64,000 bases of DNA from Pseudomonas rustica (GCF_018336155.1 NZ_JAGYHF010000003.1:470721-534720), one strand, 5' to 3'; shown: positions 1 to 9,477, numbered from the stretch's first letter. Translations and numbers: made by a program. The notes: generated by a model not told the origin, from the letters alone.

Positions 1-663
1 CTCTCGGCATTGCGCTGGGGCCAAGGCCCTGCGGTGCTGCTGATGCACGGCTGGGAAGGGCGGCCCACCCAGTTCGCCGCGTTGATCACGGCGCTCGTCG
101 ATGCCGGTTACACCGTCGTTGCGCTCGATGGCCCGGCACACGGCCGCTCACCGGGGCGTGAAGCCAACGTCGTCCTGTTCGCCCGCGCCATGCTCGAAGC
201 CGCTGCCGAATTGCCGCCGCTGCAAGCGGTCATCGGTCACTCCATGGGCGGCGCCAGCGCGATGCTCGCCGTGCAATTGGGCTTGCGCACCGAAACCCTT
301 GTCAGCATCGCCGCGCCGGCGCGCATTCTTGGTGTGTTGCGCGGATTCGCTCGCTACATGGGCATGCCACCGCGAGCACGTTCCGCCTTCATTCGTCAGG
401 TCGAGCAGGACGTCGGCATGCGCGCCGCGACCCTTGACGTTGCCCACTATCAACTGGATATGCCGGGCCTGATCGTGCATGCCGAGGACGACAATTTCGT
501 CTCGGTCAAAGAGTCGCAACTGATCCACGAATCCTGGTTCGACAGCCGTCTGCTGCGCCTTGAGGGCGGTGGCCATCAGCGTGTGCTCGCCGACCCGCGC
601 GTGATTGATGGGGTGTTATCACTGCTCGCCGGCCGTAGCCTTCAGGCACGCCAATCGGCGTGA
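1..663 (+). CDS. alpha/beta hydrolase (5' end cut by window)
   Basis: The reading frame is open from base 1, so the true start lies outside the window. The protein shows an alpha/beta-hydrolase fold: an oxyanion HGW motif near nt 46, a nucleophile elbow GHSMG with Ser at codon 241-243, a later acid in HAEDD, and a C-terminal GGGHQR carrying the catalytic His. Serine hydrolases of this family act on esters, thioesters or related bonds; the substrate cannot be read from the sequence. It lies 45 nt before a thioesterase gene on the same strand, which suggests but does not prove a shared transcript. Confidence 0.85.
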   Translation, partial: LSALRWGQGPAVLLMHGWEGRPTQFAALITALVDAGYTVVALDGPAHGRSPGREANVVLFARAMLEAAAELPPLQAVIGHSMGGASAMLAVQLGLRTETLVSIAAPARILGVLRGFARYMGMPPRARSAFIRQVEQDVGMRAATLDVAHYQLDMPGLIVHAEDDNFVSVKESQLIHESWFDSRLLRLEGGGHQRVLADPRVIDGVLSLLAGRSLQARQSA

Positions 664-708
664 GCTCCGTTACACTGCCCCGGTTGAATAACTGACCGGG
701 AGTGGGGC

Positions 709-1146
709 ATGGGCTGGGATCGGGCAACGCCGTTTACCATTGATCTGCAAGTAGGTGCCGAAGACATCGACGGGCTGGGCCACGCGAACAACGCGGTCTA
801 CGTGACTTGGCTCGAGCGCTGTGCCTGGCGCCACTCGCAGCGTCTGGGGCTGGATCTGGTTGAATATCGGCGACTGGATCGGGCGATGGCCGTGGTGCGC
901 CACGAAATCGATTATCTGGCAGCGGCTTATGAAGGCGATGAGTTGCAGCTGGCAACGTGGATTGTCGATTGGGATCAGCGCTTGAAGATGACCCGGCACT
1001 TTCAGTTGATCCGCCCGAGCGACAACACCACGCTGTTGCGCGCGCAAACCACGTTTGTCTGCATCGAGCTGTCCACCGGCAAACCCAAGCGCATGCCGGC
1101 CGAGTTTATCGAAGGCTATGGCCCTGCGATCCTGACCCCAGCCTGA
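709..1146 (+). CDS. Hot-dog fold acyl-CoA thioesterase (YbgC/4HBT-like)
   Basis: The 145-residue length and single-domain layout fit the 4-hydroxybenzoyl-CoA thioesterase (4HBT/YbgC) group. Residues 19-31 carry the typical motif D-x-x-G-H-x-N-N-x-x-Y, where the Asp serves as the catalytic residue in this family. Such enzymes cleave acyl-CoA thioesters in the cytoplasm; the chain-length preference is unknown. The ATG is preceded by GGGAGTGGGGC, an acceptable ribosome binding site. The gene follows the hydrolase closely and is followed by a repetitive palindrome that probably ends the transcription unit. Confidence 0.85.
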   Translation: MGWDRATPFTIDLQVGAEDIDGLGHANNAVYVTWLERCAWRHSQRLGLDLVEYRRLDRAMAVVRHEIDYLAAAYEGDELQLATWIVDWDQRLKMTRHFQLIRPSDNTTLLRAQTTFVCIELSTGKPKRMPAEFIEGYGPAILTPA

Positions 1147-1155
1147 CCCGATCCC

Positions 1156-1240
1156 TGTAGGAGCTGCCGCAGGCTGCGATCTTTTGATCTTGATTATAAA
1201 AAACAACATCAAAAGATCGCAGCCTTCGGCAGCTCCTACA
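1156..1240. repeat. REP-type inverted repeat (GTAGGAGCTGC family)
   Basis: The arms start TGTAGGAGCTGCCG and end CGGCAGCTCCTACA. They enclose a second inverted pair (GATCTTTTGATC and its near complement) and a short AT-rich centre. A related copy lies at 26502-26594. This layout is typical of repetitive extragenic palindromes in fluorescent pseudomonads. It separates the thioesterase gene from dusC and may act as a terminator or mRNA-stabilising hairpin. Confidence 0.85.
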
Positions 1241-1309
1241 AGGGATCTGCGGTTTCCCGCGATATCCAGTAAACTGCCGCACGTTTTTTCCTTAAGTAGT
1301 GTTTTCCCC

Positions 1310-2269
1310 ATGCAAATTGCTCTGGCGCCCATGGAGGGGTTGGTCGACGACATCCTCCGCGACGTGCTGACCCGCGTTGGCGGCATCGACTGGTGCGTGA
1401 CCGAATTTATTCGGGTCAACGACCAGTTGCTCACCCCAGCGTACTTCCACAAGTTCGGCCCCGAGCTGCTCAACGGCGCCCGCACCGCTTCCGGCGTGCC
1501 CCTGCGCGTGCAATTGCTCGGTTCCGACCCGGTGTGCCTGGCGGAAAACGCTGCGCTGGCCTGCGAGCTCGGCTCCGAAGTGATCGACCTCAACTTCGGC
1601 TGCCCGGCCAAAACCGTGAACAAATCCCGTGGCGGCGCGGTGCTGCTGAAAGAGCCCGAGTTGCTCAACCAAATCGTCGAACACGTCCGTCGTGCCGTGC
1701 CTGCGCACATTCCGGTGACCGCGAAAATGCGCCTCGGCTTTGACAGCCCGGACGGCTCGCTGGTATGCGCCACGGCATTGGCCGAAGGCGGCGCCGAACA
1801 CATCGTGGTTCACGCGCGAACCAAAATGGATGGCTACAAACCGCCGGCGCACTGGGAGTGGATCCCGCGCGTGCAGGACGTGGTAAAGGTGCCGGTGTTC
1901 GCCAATGGCGATATCTGGAGCGTCGAAGACTGGCGCCGTTGCCGCGAAATCAGTGGCGTCGAAGACATCATGCTCGGTCGCGGTCTGGTGTCGCGCCCGG
2001 ATCTGGCCAAACAAATCGCCGCTGCCCGTGCCGGTGAAGAAGTCGTCGAGATGACTTGGGCGGAACTGATGCCGCTGATTCAGGACTTCTGGTTGCGAGC
2101 CAAAGCACAGATGACCGCTCGCCAATCGCCGGGCCGTTTGAAGCAATGGCTGGCGATGCTGACGCGCAATTATCCTGAGGCGACCGAACTGTTTACCGTG
2201 CTGCGCCGTGAGACTGAGCCGGATCATGTTTCGCGTTTGCTGGGTTTGCCGGTTGCCGAAGCGGCCTGA
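1310..2269 (+). CDS. dusC: tRNA-dihydrouridine(16) synthase DusC
   Basis: The 319-residue protein is an FMN- and NADPH-dependent enzyme that reduces uridine to dihydrouridine in the tRNA D-loop. The N-terminus [10 protein letters not shown] is the FMN-binding start of the Dus TIM barrel, and [10 protein letters not shown] carries the catalytic Cys (Cys98). ITEFIRV-type residues ([11 protein letters not shown]) and the overall pattern fit the DusC subgroup better than DusA or DusB. The frame is open further upstream into the palindrome at 1156-1240, but the ATG at 1310 starts exactly at the conserved barrel strand, so I chose it. Confidence 0.92.
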   Translation: MQIALAPMEGLVDDILRDVLTRVGGIDWCVTEFIRVNDQLLTPAYFHKFGPELLNGARTASGVPLRVQLLGSDPVCLAENAALACELGSEVIDLNFGCPAKTVNKSRGGAVLLKEPELLNQIVEHVRRAVPAHIPVTAKMRLGFDSPDGSLVCATALAEGGAEHIVVHARTKMDGYKPPAHWEWIPRVQDVVKVPVFANGDIWSVEDWRRCREISGVEDIMLGRGLVSRPDLAKQIAAARAGEEVVEMTWAELMPLIQDFWLRAKAQMTARQSPGRLKQWLAMLTRNYPEATELFTVLRRETEPDHVSRLLGLPVAEAA

Positions 2270-2289
2270 AAAAAATCTGCAAATAGTCT

Positions 2290-2317
2290 CTTGAAAACAA
2301 ATCAGCGATCCCTATCT
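2290..2317 (+). promoter_or_regulatory. Sigma-32 (RpoH) type promoter of ibpA
   Basis: CTTGAAA at 2290-2296 and CCCTATCT at 2310-2317, 13 nt apart, match the heat-shock sigma factor consensus (CTTGAAA, 11-16 nt, CCCCATNT) with one mismatch in the -10. Transcription would start near 2325, giving a leader of about 65 nt before the small heat-shock gene. Confidence 0.85.
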
Positions 2318-2324
2318 AGGGGTT

Positions 2325-2390
2325 ACGCGATGCCGAATTCGGGTCGCGGAGTCAAAAAAACTTGCTGATTGTTTTCAGGAGATTTGAACC
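2325..2390 (+). promoter_or_regulatory. ROSE-like RNA thermometer in the ibpA leader
   Basis: The leader contains TTGCT at 2362-2366 facing AGGAG at 2377-2381 (the ribosome binding site). CTGA (2365-2368) pairs with TCAG (2375-2378) around a 6-nt loop. The stem continues outward through a G2364-G2379 mismatch, U2363-A2380 and U2362-G2381. A U-Y-G-C-U element opposite the Shine-Dalgarno sequence with a G-G pair is the hallmark of ROSE thermometers known upstream of small heat-shock genes. Melting on heat would free the ribosome binding site. Confidence 0.82.
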
Positions 2391-2834
2391 ATGAGTACTG
2401 CATTTTCCCTCGCGCCACTGTTCCGTTCCTCGGTGGGCTTCGACCGTTTCAACGACCTGTTCGAAACCGCCCTGCGCAATGAGCCAGGCAGCAGCTACCC
2501 ACCTTACAACGTAGAAAAACACGGTGACGACCAATACCGCATCGTCGTAGCGGCAGCCGGTTTCCAGGAAGAAGACCTGGAACTGCAAGTCGAGAAAGGT
2601 GTGCTGACCATCAGTGGCGGCAAGCGTGATGCCAACGAAGGCGTGACCTTCCTGCATCAGGGCATTGCCCAGCGTGCTTTCAAGCTGTCCTTCCGCCTCG
2701 CCGATCACATCGAGATCAAGGCAGCGGATCTGAGCAACGGCCTGCTGAGCATCGACCTGCTGCGCGTGATTCCGGAAGAAGCGAAAGCCAAACGCATCCC
2801 GATCAATGGGGGGCAGAAGCCGGCGTTGCAGTAA
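2391..2834 (+). CDS. ibpA: Small heat-shock protein IbpA (Hsp20)
   Basis: This 147-residue protein is an alpha-crystallin/Hsp20 chaperone that holds unfolding proteins in aggregates until the DnaK/ClpB system refolds them. The N-terminus has the IbpA pattern (FSLAPLFRSSVGFDRFNDLF). The alpha-crystallin domain spans about residues 35-130, with YPPYNVEK, EDLELQVEKGVLTISG and LSNGLLSIDL. Heat control is visible twice upstream: a sigma-32-like promoter and a ROSE-like thermometer that covers the AGGAG ribosome binding site. The gene is monocistronic and ends in a strong terminator. Confidence 0.93.
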   Translation: MSTAFSLAPLFRSSVGFDRFNDLFETALRNEPGSSYPPYNVEKHGDDQYRIVVAAAGFQEEDLELQVEKGVLTISGGKRDANEGVTFLHQGIAQRAFKLSFRLADHIEIKAADLSNGLLSIDLLRVIPEEAKAKRIPINGGQKPALQ

Positions 2835-2845
2835 GCCGAGCAATG

Positions 2846-2873
2846 AAAAGGGCGCCAACGGCGCCCTTTTTTG
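2846..2873 (+). terminator. Rho-independent terminator after ibpA
   Basis: A GGGCGCC / GGCGCCC stem with a short AAC loop is preceded by AAAA and followed by TTTTTT. The A-run makes it usable from both sides, so it can also serve the convergent GGDEF-EAL gene. Confidence 0.9.
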
Positions 2874-2879
2874 TGTCCG

Positions 2880-5800
2880 CTATTCCAGCAACACCTTCAA
2901 ATCATCCAGTGCCACCGGCCGGCTGTGCAGATAACCCTGATACAAATGGCAACCTAATCCCTGCAAAAACGCCAACTGCTCCGGCGTCTCCACCCCTTCG
3001 GCGATCACCTCCAGCTCCAGACTGCGCGCCATCGCCACGATAGCGCGGATGATCTCGGCATCGTTCGGATCCGTCGTCGCATCACGGATAAACGACTGAT
3101 CGATTTTCAGCGTGTCCACCGGCAAGCGCTTGAGGTACGTCAGCGACGAATACCCTGTGCCGAAATCGTCCATGGCGAAGCTCACGCCGAGTTTTTTCAG
3201 GCGACGCATTTTGCTGATGGTGTCTTCCAGGTTCTGGATGACGATGCCTTCGGTGATTTCCAGTTTCAGCAGCGAGCAGGGCAAGCCGTGGCTGATCATG
3301 CTGTGTTCGATGCGTTCGACGAAGTCGTTCTGGCGGAACTGACGCGGGCTGATGTTCACGCACAGGCTGAAGTTGAGCGGGTCGACCAGTTTCAGTCCGA
3401 TCAGCTGTTTGAAGGCGTCGCAGGCTTCGTCGAGGATCCACGTGCCGACTTCGAGAATCAGCCCGCTGTCTTCCAGAACCTTGATGAATTCGGTGGGCGA
3501 TTGCGCGCCGAGTTCCGGGTGGTTCCAGCGCACCAGCGCTTCGGCGCCGATGATCTGGTTGTTGCGGGCATCGATCTGCGGCTGGAAGTGCACGTTGAAT
3601 TCACCGCGCGATAGCGCCAGACGCAAATCGGTCTCCATGCGCAGCCGCTCGCTGGCGGCTTTCTGCATGGTGTTGTGGTACATCTGCGTGGTGTTGCGCC
3701 CGGAATCCTTGGCCCGATACAGCGCGATGTCGGCGCGTTTGAGCAGGTCGGTCGGGGTTGAACCGTGATCGGGAATCAGCGCCACACCGATGCTCGGCGT
3801 TACTTGCAGACGCTGGCCATCGAGGAACATCGGTTCCGAAAGCAATTCGCGGATGGTGTCGGCCAGTTCGCGCACTTGCGCACTGACTTCGTTGCGCGAA
3901 CCTTCCAGACCGCTGAGCAGCACCACGAACTCATCGCCACCGAGGCGCGCGACCGTGTCTTCCATGCGCACGCTGGCTTCGAGGCGCGCGGTGATGATCT
4001 TCAACACCGTGTCGCCGACGGGATGGCCGAGGGAATCATTGATGTGTTTAAAGTGATCGAGGTCGAGAAACAGCAGCGCACCGCGCAGGTTGTGGCGCTT
4101 GAGCAGGGCGATCTGCTGGCTCAGGCGATCCATCAGCAAGGCGCGGTTGGGCAGGTTGGTCAGTGGGTCGTGATAAGCCAGATGGCGAATTTGTGCTTCG
4201 GCATTTTTCAGCAGACTGACGTCGCGGGCGGTCAGCAGCAGGCACGCGGTTTCGTTGAGGGTGATCGGTTCGACCGAAACTTCGACCGTGAGCATTTCCC
4301 CGCGCTTGTTGCGCCCAAGCATTTCCTGATGGTGGACGCGGCCCTTGATTTGTAACTCGGCGAGTAGCGCCGAGCGCTGTTTCTCCTCGGCCCAGATGCC
4401 GACCTGATACACGGTTTTACCGACGACCTCTTCAGCGCGATAACCGGTGAGGCGGCAGAAACCGTCGTTAACTTCCAGATAGCGCCCGGAATCACGTTCG
4501 GTGATGGTGATCGCGTCGGGGCTTGAGTGAAACGCCTTGGCGAATTTCTCTTCGCTGGCCTTCAGTGCAGCCTCTGAACGTTGTTGCTGAGTAATGTCGC
4601 GCAGGGTGGTGACGATGCACGGTTGATCGCCGACGCTGATCTGCCGACTGGAAATCACGCAAGTCAGCGACTGGCCGTCCTTGTGCTGGACGATGATCGC
4701 GACGTTGCTCAGGCCCTGTTCGCGGATCACCCGCTCGATGCGTTGCAGACTTTTTGCCGAAGCGTCCCACAGGCCGATTTCTTCGGCGGTGTGGCCGATT
4801 ACGTCGCCGGCACTCCAGCCGAAAGTCTGGGTAAAGCTGTTATTGATCTCGATGAACTCGCCGCTGTCCTGGCGCGTGACGCAGATCGGGTCGGGGCTGA
4901 CCTGGAACAGCGTGGCGAATTTTTCTTCTGAGGCGACCAAGCGCTGCTCTCGCTCAACCTGATCGGTGATGTCGAGCAACGTGCCGGCCATGCGCAGCGG
5001 CGCGCCGTTGTCGTCGCGGTAGAGGCGGGCGCGGCTTTCCAGATAGCGCGAGCTGCCGTCCGGCAGTTGCACGCGATAGGTCAGTTGATAATTGCCTGCC
5101 GGGCCTTCGCGCAGGCTGCGGTAGGCGTCGCGCATGCTGTCGCGTTCTTCGCCGGGCACGCCTTCGAAAAACTCGTCAAACGATTCATGGAACGGTTTCG
5201 CTTCAAGCCCGTGTAACTGCGCGGCGCGCGCCGAGCCGTAAAGCATGCCGCTGGGGATGTGCCAGTCCCACGTGCCGAGTTGCGCCGAGTCCAGCGCGAG
5301 GTCGAGACGTTCCTGGCTGTCCTTCAGCGCGTGCTCGGCAGCTTTGCGTTCGGTGGTGTCGAGGAAGGTGCTGAGCAGATAGGGTTGGCCTTCCAGTTCG
5401 ACCTTCTGCGCGCTGAGAATGCCGTCGTGGATTTGGCCGTTGCTCGCACGGAACTGCACTTCCATGGCGATCAGTTCGCCTTTGGTGTTGGTCTTTTTGA
5501 CCAGTTCGGCGCGTTGTTCGGGATGCACCCACAAACCGAGTTCCAGCGTGGTGCGGCCGATGGCGCTCTGTACCGGCCAGCCGAACAGGCTTTCAAAATA
5601 CTGATTGGCCTCGCTGATCAGTCCGTCTTCCTGACGGGTGAGCAAAACCATGTTGGGACATAGGTGAAATAGCGTGGCGAAACGTTTCTCCGAGCTGCTC
5701 AGCGCTTGCTCGCGTTGGCGCTGGTGGGTGATTTCGCGAATCACCCCGATCATTCGGGGGCGGCCGTTTTTGTCCGGCAGCAGACTCCCGCTGATCTCCA

Positions 5801-6158
5801 GCCAGTGCAGGCTGCCGTCAGGCCATTGGATGCGGTGGTGCATCGCTTGCTCCAGCGGCGCACCGGCAATCACCGCGTGGAAGGCGCGCACGGTTTTCGC
5901 GCGGTCTTCCGGAGGCAATAAATCGAGGTATTCAAGGTCGGCCGGCAGCGGCTGGCGTGGATCGAAGCCGAACAATGCCTGCGTGCCCCGCGACCAACTG
6001 ATCTGCCCGCGCTCGATGTCCCAATACCAGGCGCCGAGTCGGGCGCCGTTGAGCGCCGCGAGCAATTGCGGCGCACTTTCCCAGCTCTGCTCGGAATGCC
6101 GTGGATCAATTGCCTGAATGCGCGGCATCGGCGGGATACGGTCAACAGATTTCGGCAT
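2880..6158 (-). CDS. Five-PAS GGDEF-EAL dual c-di-GMP signalling protein
   Basis: The 1092-residue soluble protein has five PAS repeats between about residues 30 and 655 (typical S-E-E-K-F-A-x-x-F starts), a GGDEF domain (about 660-830) and an EAL domain (about 840-1090). No membrane segment is visible. The cyclase site is intact (LGGDEF near residue 741), with an RMED inhibitory I-site five residues upstream. The phosphodiesterase residues also look intact: EALVRW, VNISPRQF, LEITEG, DDFGTGYSS, AEGVET. Both activities are therefore possible, and the net effect on c-di-GMP cannot be predicted. The PAS repeats probably bind a ligand or cofactor. The ATG at 6158 is preceded by AAGG; a second ATG ten codons in is an alternative. 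Confidence 0.93.
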   Translation of the reverse strand: MPKSVDRIPPMPRIQAIDPRHSEQSWESAPQLLAALNGARLGAWYWDIERGQISWSRGTQALFGFDPRQPLPADLEYLDLLPPEDRAKTVRAFHAVIAGAPLEQAMHHRIQWPDGSLHWLEISGSLLPDKNGRPRMIGVIREITHQRQREQALSSSEKRFATLFHLCPNMVLLTRQEDGLISEANQYFESLFGWPVQSAIGRTTLELGLWVHPEQRAELVKKTNTKGELIAMEVQFRASNGQIHDGILSAQKVELEGQPYLLSTFLDTTERKAAEHALKDSQERLDLALDSAQLGTWDWHIPSGMLYGSARAAQLHGLEAKPFHESFDEFFEGVPGEERDSMRDAYRSLREGPAGNYQLTYRVQLPDGSSRYLESRARLYRDDNGAPLRMAGTLLDITDQVEREQRLVASEEKFATLFQVSPDPICVTRQDSGEFIEINNSFTQTFGWSAGDVIGHTAEEIGLWDASAKSLQRIERVIREQGLSNVAIIVQHKDGQSLTCVISSRQISVGDQPCIVTTLRDITQQQRSEAALKASEEKFAKAFHSSPDAITITERDSGRYLEVNDGFCRLTGYRAEEVVGKTVYQVGIWAEEKQRSALLAELQIKGRVHHQEMLGRNKRGEMLTVEVSVEPITLNETACLLLTARDVSLLKNAEAQIRHLAYHDPLTNLPNRALLMDRLSQQIALLKRHNLRGALLFLDLDHFKHINDSLGHPVGDTVLKIITARLEASVRMEDTVARLGGDEFVVLLSGLEGSRNEVSAQVRELADTIRELLSEPMFLDGQRLQVTPSIGVALIPDHGSTPTDLLKRADIALYRAKDSGRNTTQMYHNTMQKAASERLRMETDLRLALSRGEFNVHFQPQIDARNNQIIGAEALVRWNHPELGAQSPTEFIKVLEDSGLILEVGTWILDEACDAFKQLIGLKLVDPLNFSLCVNISPRQFRQNDFVERIEHSMISHGLPCSLLKLEITEGIVIQNLEDTISKMRRLKKLGVSFAMDDFGTGYSSLTYLKRLPVDTLKIDQSFIRDATTDPNDAEIIRAIVAMARSLELEVIAEGVETPEQLAFLQGLGCHLYQGYLHSRPVALDDLKVLLE

Positions 6159-6227
6159 TGGTTACGGGCCTTGAGCTGGTTTATGCGTTAGGCACAGGGA
6201 AACGCGGCTCTATAGGAGTAGCACAAG

Positions 6228-7118
6228 TCAGCCGAGAGTCCCTGGCAGATCGATTTGTGCGTCCAGCAAGGCCATAAAGGCGCGCGCCGCGTTCGATAGC
6301 GTCCGTTCAGTGTGCAAGATATAGCCTAGCTGGCGCCGCAGCTGTATGCCCGGCAAAGCGATGCTTGCCACTTGATCATCGAGCATCGTGCGCGGCAGAA
6401 CGCTCCAAGCCAGGCCGATCGAGACCATCATCTTGATGGTTTCCAGATAGTTGGTGCTCATGGCGATGTTCGGCGTCAGGCCCTGAGCCTCGAACAGTCG
6501 TTGGACAATATGGTGAGTAAATGTGTTGCCGCCGGGGAAAACCGCCGGATGGCCGGCAATGTCCGCCAGGCTGACGGCGCCGTTGCTGATCAGCGAATGC
6601 TCTGGGGCGACCACGAAATCCAGCGGGTCGTCCCACACTGGCGTGGCTTTGACCAGCGCATGCGGCTCTGGCGCCAGGGTGATCACCGCCAACTCGGCGC
6701 GGCCATGGAGAATTTCTTCGTAGGCCACTTCCGAATCGAGGAACTGAATATCCAGCGCGACCTGTGGGTAACGGCGGGTGAACTCCCTTAATAGCGGCGG
6801 CAAACGGTGCAGGCCGATGTGGTGACTGGTCGCCAGGGTCAGCCGGCCGCTGACTTCGCCGGTCAGGTTGGTCAGCGCGCGGCGGGTGTCATCGAGCACA
6901 TTGAGAATCTGGTAGGCCCGTGGCAGCAGGGCGCGGCCGGCTTCGGTCAGGCCGACTTCCCGGCCGAGGCGATCAAACAGACGCACCTTCAGTTGCTGCT
7001 CCAAACCGGCGATACGTTTGCTGATGGCCGGCTGCGTCAGGTGCAACCGTTCGCCGGCGCCGGAGAAGCTGCCGGTCTCGGCGATGGCGATAAAAGCGTT
7101 GAGGTTGGCCAGATCCAT
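6228..7118 (-). CDS. LysR-type transcriptional regulator next to leuC
   Basis: The N-terminus (MDLANLNAFIAIAETGSF, then LHLTQPAISKRIAGLEQQL) is a LysR winged helix-turn-helix in residues 1-60. A substrate-binding domain follows to residue 296. I chose the ATG at 7118, the usual LysR start, over an in-frame ATG 10 codons upstream. It is divergent from leuC with about 150 nt between the starts. LysR proteins usually control the divergent neighbour, so control of the leu genes is likely. The co-inducer is unknown. Confidence 0.92.
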   Translation of the reverse strand: MDLANLNAFIAIAETGSFSGAGERLHLTQPAISKRIAGLEQQLKVRLFDRLGREVGLTEAGRALLPRAYQILNVLDDTRRALTNLTGEVSGRLTLATSHHIGLHRLPPLLREFTRRYPQVALDIQFLDSEVAYEEILHGRAELAVITLAPEPHALVKATPVWDDPLDFVVAPEHSLISNGAVSLADIAGHPAVFPGGNTFTHHIVQRLFEAQGLTPNIAMSTNYLETIKMMVSIGLAWSVLPRTMLDDQVASIALPGIQLRRQLGYILHTERTLSNAARAFMALLDAQIDLPGTLG

Positions 7119-7265
7119 GGTGGTATTCCAGTTGGTTATCCAAAGCATAAAAAATATGAATTTGAGTTATTTAATGTAACCCCATAGGATCGACCTCACA
7201 AGCCAAAGGGTTATTGAAACGTTCAAGGCCCGGGGCATAGAAACAAGCTGATGAGGAACCGTCTG
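7119..7265 (+). promoter_or_regulatory. Divergent LysR-leuC control region
   Basis: This 147-nt AT-rich segment lies between two divergent genes and must carry both promoters. LysR proteins typically bind T-N11-A palindromes in such regions. Several AT-rich candidates exist (for example around 7145-7180), but none is clear enough to name. GAGGAA at about 7252-7257 is the leuC ribosome binding site. Confidence 0.55.
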
Positions 7266-8684
7266 ATGGCCGGCAAAACGCTCTACGACAAGCTCTGGGA
7301 TTCGCATTTGGTCAAGCAGCGCGACGATGGCTCGGCGCTGATCTACATCGATCGTCACATCATTCACGAAGTGACTTCGCCGCAAGCCTTTGAAGGTCTG
7401 CGTCTGGCCGGGCGCAAGCCTTGGCGCATTGATGCCAACATCGCGACCCCGGATCACAACGTACCGACCACCCCAGAGCGCAAGGGCGGCATCGAAGCCA
7501 TTGCCGATCAGGTCTCGCGCTTGCAGGTTCAGACCCTCGACGACAACTGCGATGAATACGGCATCGTCGAGTTCAAGATGAACGACGTCCGCCAAGGCAT
7601 CGTCCACGTGATCAGCCCGGAGCAGGGCGCAACCTTGCCGGGTATGACCGTGGTCTGCGGCGATTCGCACACCTCGACCCACGGCGCGTTTGGCGCTTTG
7701 GCGCACGGTATCGGCACCTCCGAAGTCGAGCACGTGCTCGCCACGCAGTGCCTGGTCGCCAAGAAAATGAAAAACATGCTGGTGCGCGTTGAAGGGCAAT
7801 TGCCGTTCGGCGTGACCGCCAAGGACATCGTCCTCGCGGTGATCCGCAAGATCGGCACGGCCGGCGGTAACGGCCACGCCATCGAATTCGCTGGCAGCGC
7901 GATCCGCGATTTGTCCGTTGAAGGCCGCATGACCATCTGCAACATGTCCATCGAAGCCGGCGCCCGCGTAGGTTTGGTGGCAGCGGATCAGAAGACTGTC
8001 GACTACGTGAAGGGCCGTCCATTTGCTCCGAAAGGCGCGGAATGGGACATGGCCGTCGAGTCCTGGAAAGACCTGGTGTCCGACGCCGACGCCAAGTTCG
8101 ACACCTTGGTTGAGCTCGACGCTACGCAGATCAAGCCGCAAGTCAGCTGGGGCACTTCGCCTGAGATGGTTTTGGCGGTTGATCAGAACGTGCCGGATCC
8201 GGCCAAAGAGATGGATCTGGTCAAACGCGACTCGATCGTCCGTGCCCTGAAATACATGGGTTTGACCGCCAATCAGGCGATCACCGACATTCAACTGGAT
8301 CGCGTGTTTATCGGCTCCTGCACCAACTCGCGCATTGAAGACTTGCGTGCTGCGGCGGTGATCGCCAAGGGCCGTAAAGTTGCTTCAACCATCAAGCAAG
8401 CGATCGTGGTGCCGGGCTCGGGTCTAGTGAAGGCGCAGGCAGAGGCCGAAGGTCTCGACAAGATTTTCCTCGAAGCCGGTTTCGAATGGCGTGAGCCGGG
8501 TTGCTCGATGTGCCTGGCGATGAACCCGGATCGTTTGGAGTCCGGCGAGCATTGCGCCTCGACCTCCAACCGTAACTTCGAAGGCCGTCAGGGCGCCGGT
8601 GGCCGTACCCACCTCGTCAGCCCGGCCATGGCGGCGGCGGCAGCGGTGAACGGTCGTTTCATCGACGTTCGCGAATTGATTTAA
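7266..8684 (+). CDS. leuC: 3-isopropylmalate dehydratase, large subunit
   Basis: LeuC (472 residues) with LeuD isomerises 2-isopropylmalate to 3-isopropylmalate in leucine synthesis, using a 4Fe-4S cluster. Cluster ligands are visible in GSCTNSR and in [11 protein letters not shown]. The start [16 protein letters not shown] is the family's usual N-terminus, and the ATG at 7266 has GAGGAA nine bases upstream. An in-frame ATG five codons earlier lacks a better site. leuD follows 10 nt later. Confidence 0.96.
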   Translation: MAGKTLYDKLWDSHLVKQRDDGSALIYIDRHIIHEVTSPQAFEGLRLAGRKPWRIDANIATPDHNVPTTPERKGGIEAIADQVSRLQVQTLDDNCDEYGIVEFKMNDVRQGIVHVISPEQGATLPGMTVVCGDSHTSTHGAFGALAHGIGTSEVEHVLATQCLVAKKMKNMLVRVEGQLPFGVTAKDIVLAVIRKIGTAGGNGHAIEFAGSAIRDLSVEGRMTICNMSIEAGARVGLVAADQKTVDYVKGRPFAPKGAEWDMAVESWKDLVSDADAKFDTLVELDATQIKPQVSWGTSPEMVLAVDQNVPDPAKEMDLVKRDSIVRALKYMGLTANQAITDIQLDRVFIGSCTNSRIEDLRAAAVIAKGRKVASTIKQAIVVPGSGLVKAQAEAEGLDKIFLEAGFEWREPGCSMCLAMNPDRLESGEHCASTSNRNFEGRQGAGGRTHLVSPAMAAAAAVNGRFIDVRELI

Positions 8685-8694
8685 GGAGCGCAGC

Positions 8695-9339
8695 ATGAAA
8701 GCTTTTACCCAGCACACTGGTCTTGTCGCGCCTTTGGATCGTGCCAACGTCGACACTGACCAAATCATTCCGAAACAGTTTTTGAAGTCGATCAAACGCA
8801 CCGGTTTCGGCCCGAACCTGTTCGATGAATGGCGTTACCTCGATGTCGGGCAACCGTATCAGGACAACTCCAAGCGTCCGCTGAACAAGGACTTCGTCCT
8901 CAACGCCGAGCGTTATCAAGGCGCCAGCGTGTTGCTGGCCCGCGAGAACTTCGGTTGCGGCTCCAGCCGTGAACACGCGCCATGGGCGCTGGAAGAATAC
9001 GGTTTCCGCAGCATCATCGCGCCGAGCTACGCCGACATCTTCTTTAACAACAGCTTCAAAAACGGCTTGCTGCCGATCATCTTGAGCGACGCTGAGGTTG
9101 ATGAGTTGTTCAAGCAGGTCGAGGCTGAGCCGGGTTATCAATTGCAGGTCGATCTGCAAGCACAGACCGTGACCAGCCCGAATGGCAAGGTGTACAGCTT
9201 TGAGATTGATGCGTTCCGTAAGCATTGCCTGTTGAACGGTCTGGACGATATCGGGCTGACCTTGCAGGACGGTGATGCGATTGCGACGTTTGAGGCCAGG
9301 CATCGGGTTAGCCAGCCGTGGTTGTTTCGCGACGCATAA
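8695..9339 (+). CDS. leuD: 3-isopropylmalate dehydratase, small subunit
   Basis: LeuD (214 residues) forms the swivel domain of the isopropylmalate isomerase heterodimer with LeuC. Family motifs are visible: [12 protein letters not shown] near residue 20, and [15 protein letters not shown] near residue 85, which contacts the substrate. AAGGAGCGCAGC precedes the ATG. The gene is 10 nt downstream of leuC and almost certainly cotranscribed with it. A large perfect palindrome follows, which may reduce read-through into the methyltransferase gene. Confidence 0.96.
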   Translation: MKAFTQHTGLVAPLDRANVDTDQIIPKQFLKSIKRTGFGPNLFDEWRYLDVGQPYQDNSKRPLNKDFVLNAERYQGASVLLARENFGCGSSREHAPWALEEYGFRSIIAPSYADIFFNNSFKNGLLPIILSDAEVDELFKQVEAEPGYQLQVDLQAQTVTSPNGKVYSFEIDAFRKHCLLNGLDDIGLTLQDGDAIATFEARHRVSQPWLFRDA

Positions 9340-9369
9340 GCAAGATTTGGGATTGATGTAGTCAGGGCC

Positions 9370-9446
9370 GGCCCCTTCGCGAGCAGGCTCGCTCCCACAG
9401 GGGAATGCATTTCAAATGTGGGAGCGAGCCTGCTCGCGAAGGGGCC
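9370..9446. repeat. Perfect 30-nt inverted repeat (REP type)
   Basis: Two exactly complementary 30-nt arms (9370-9399 and 9417-9446) flank a 17-nt centre. The arms hold CGCGAGCAGGCTCGCTCCCAC. The same family occurs at 16767-16831 and 47710-47775. It lies between leuD and the methyltransferase gene. Confidence 0.9.
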
Positions 9447-9477
9447 AGCCCAAACAACGCAAATACAGGATGTGACC

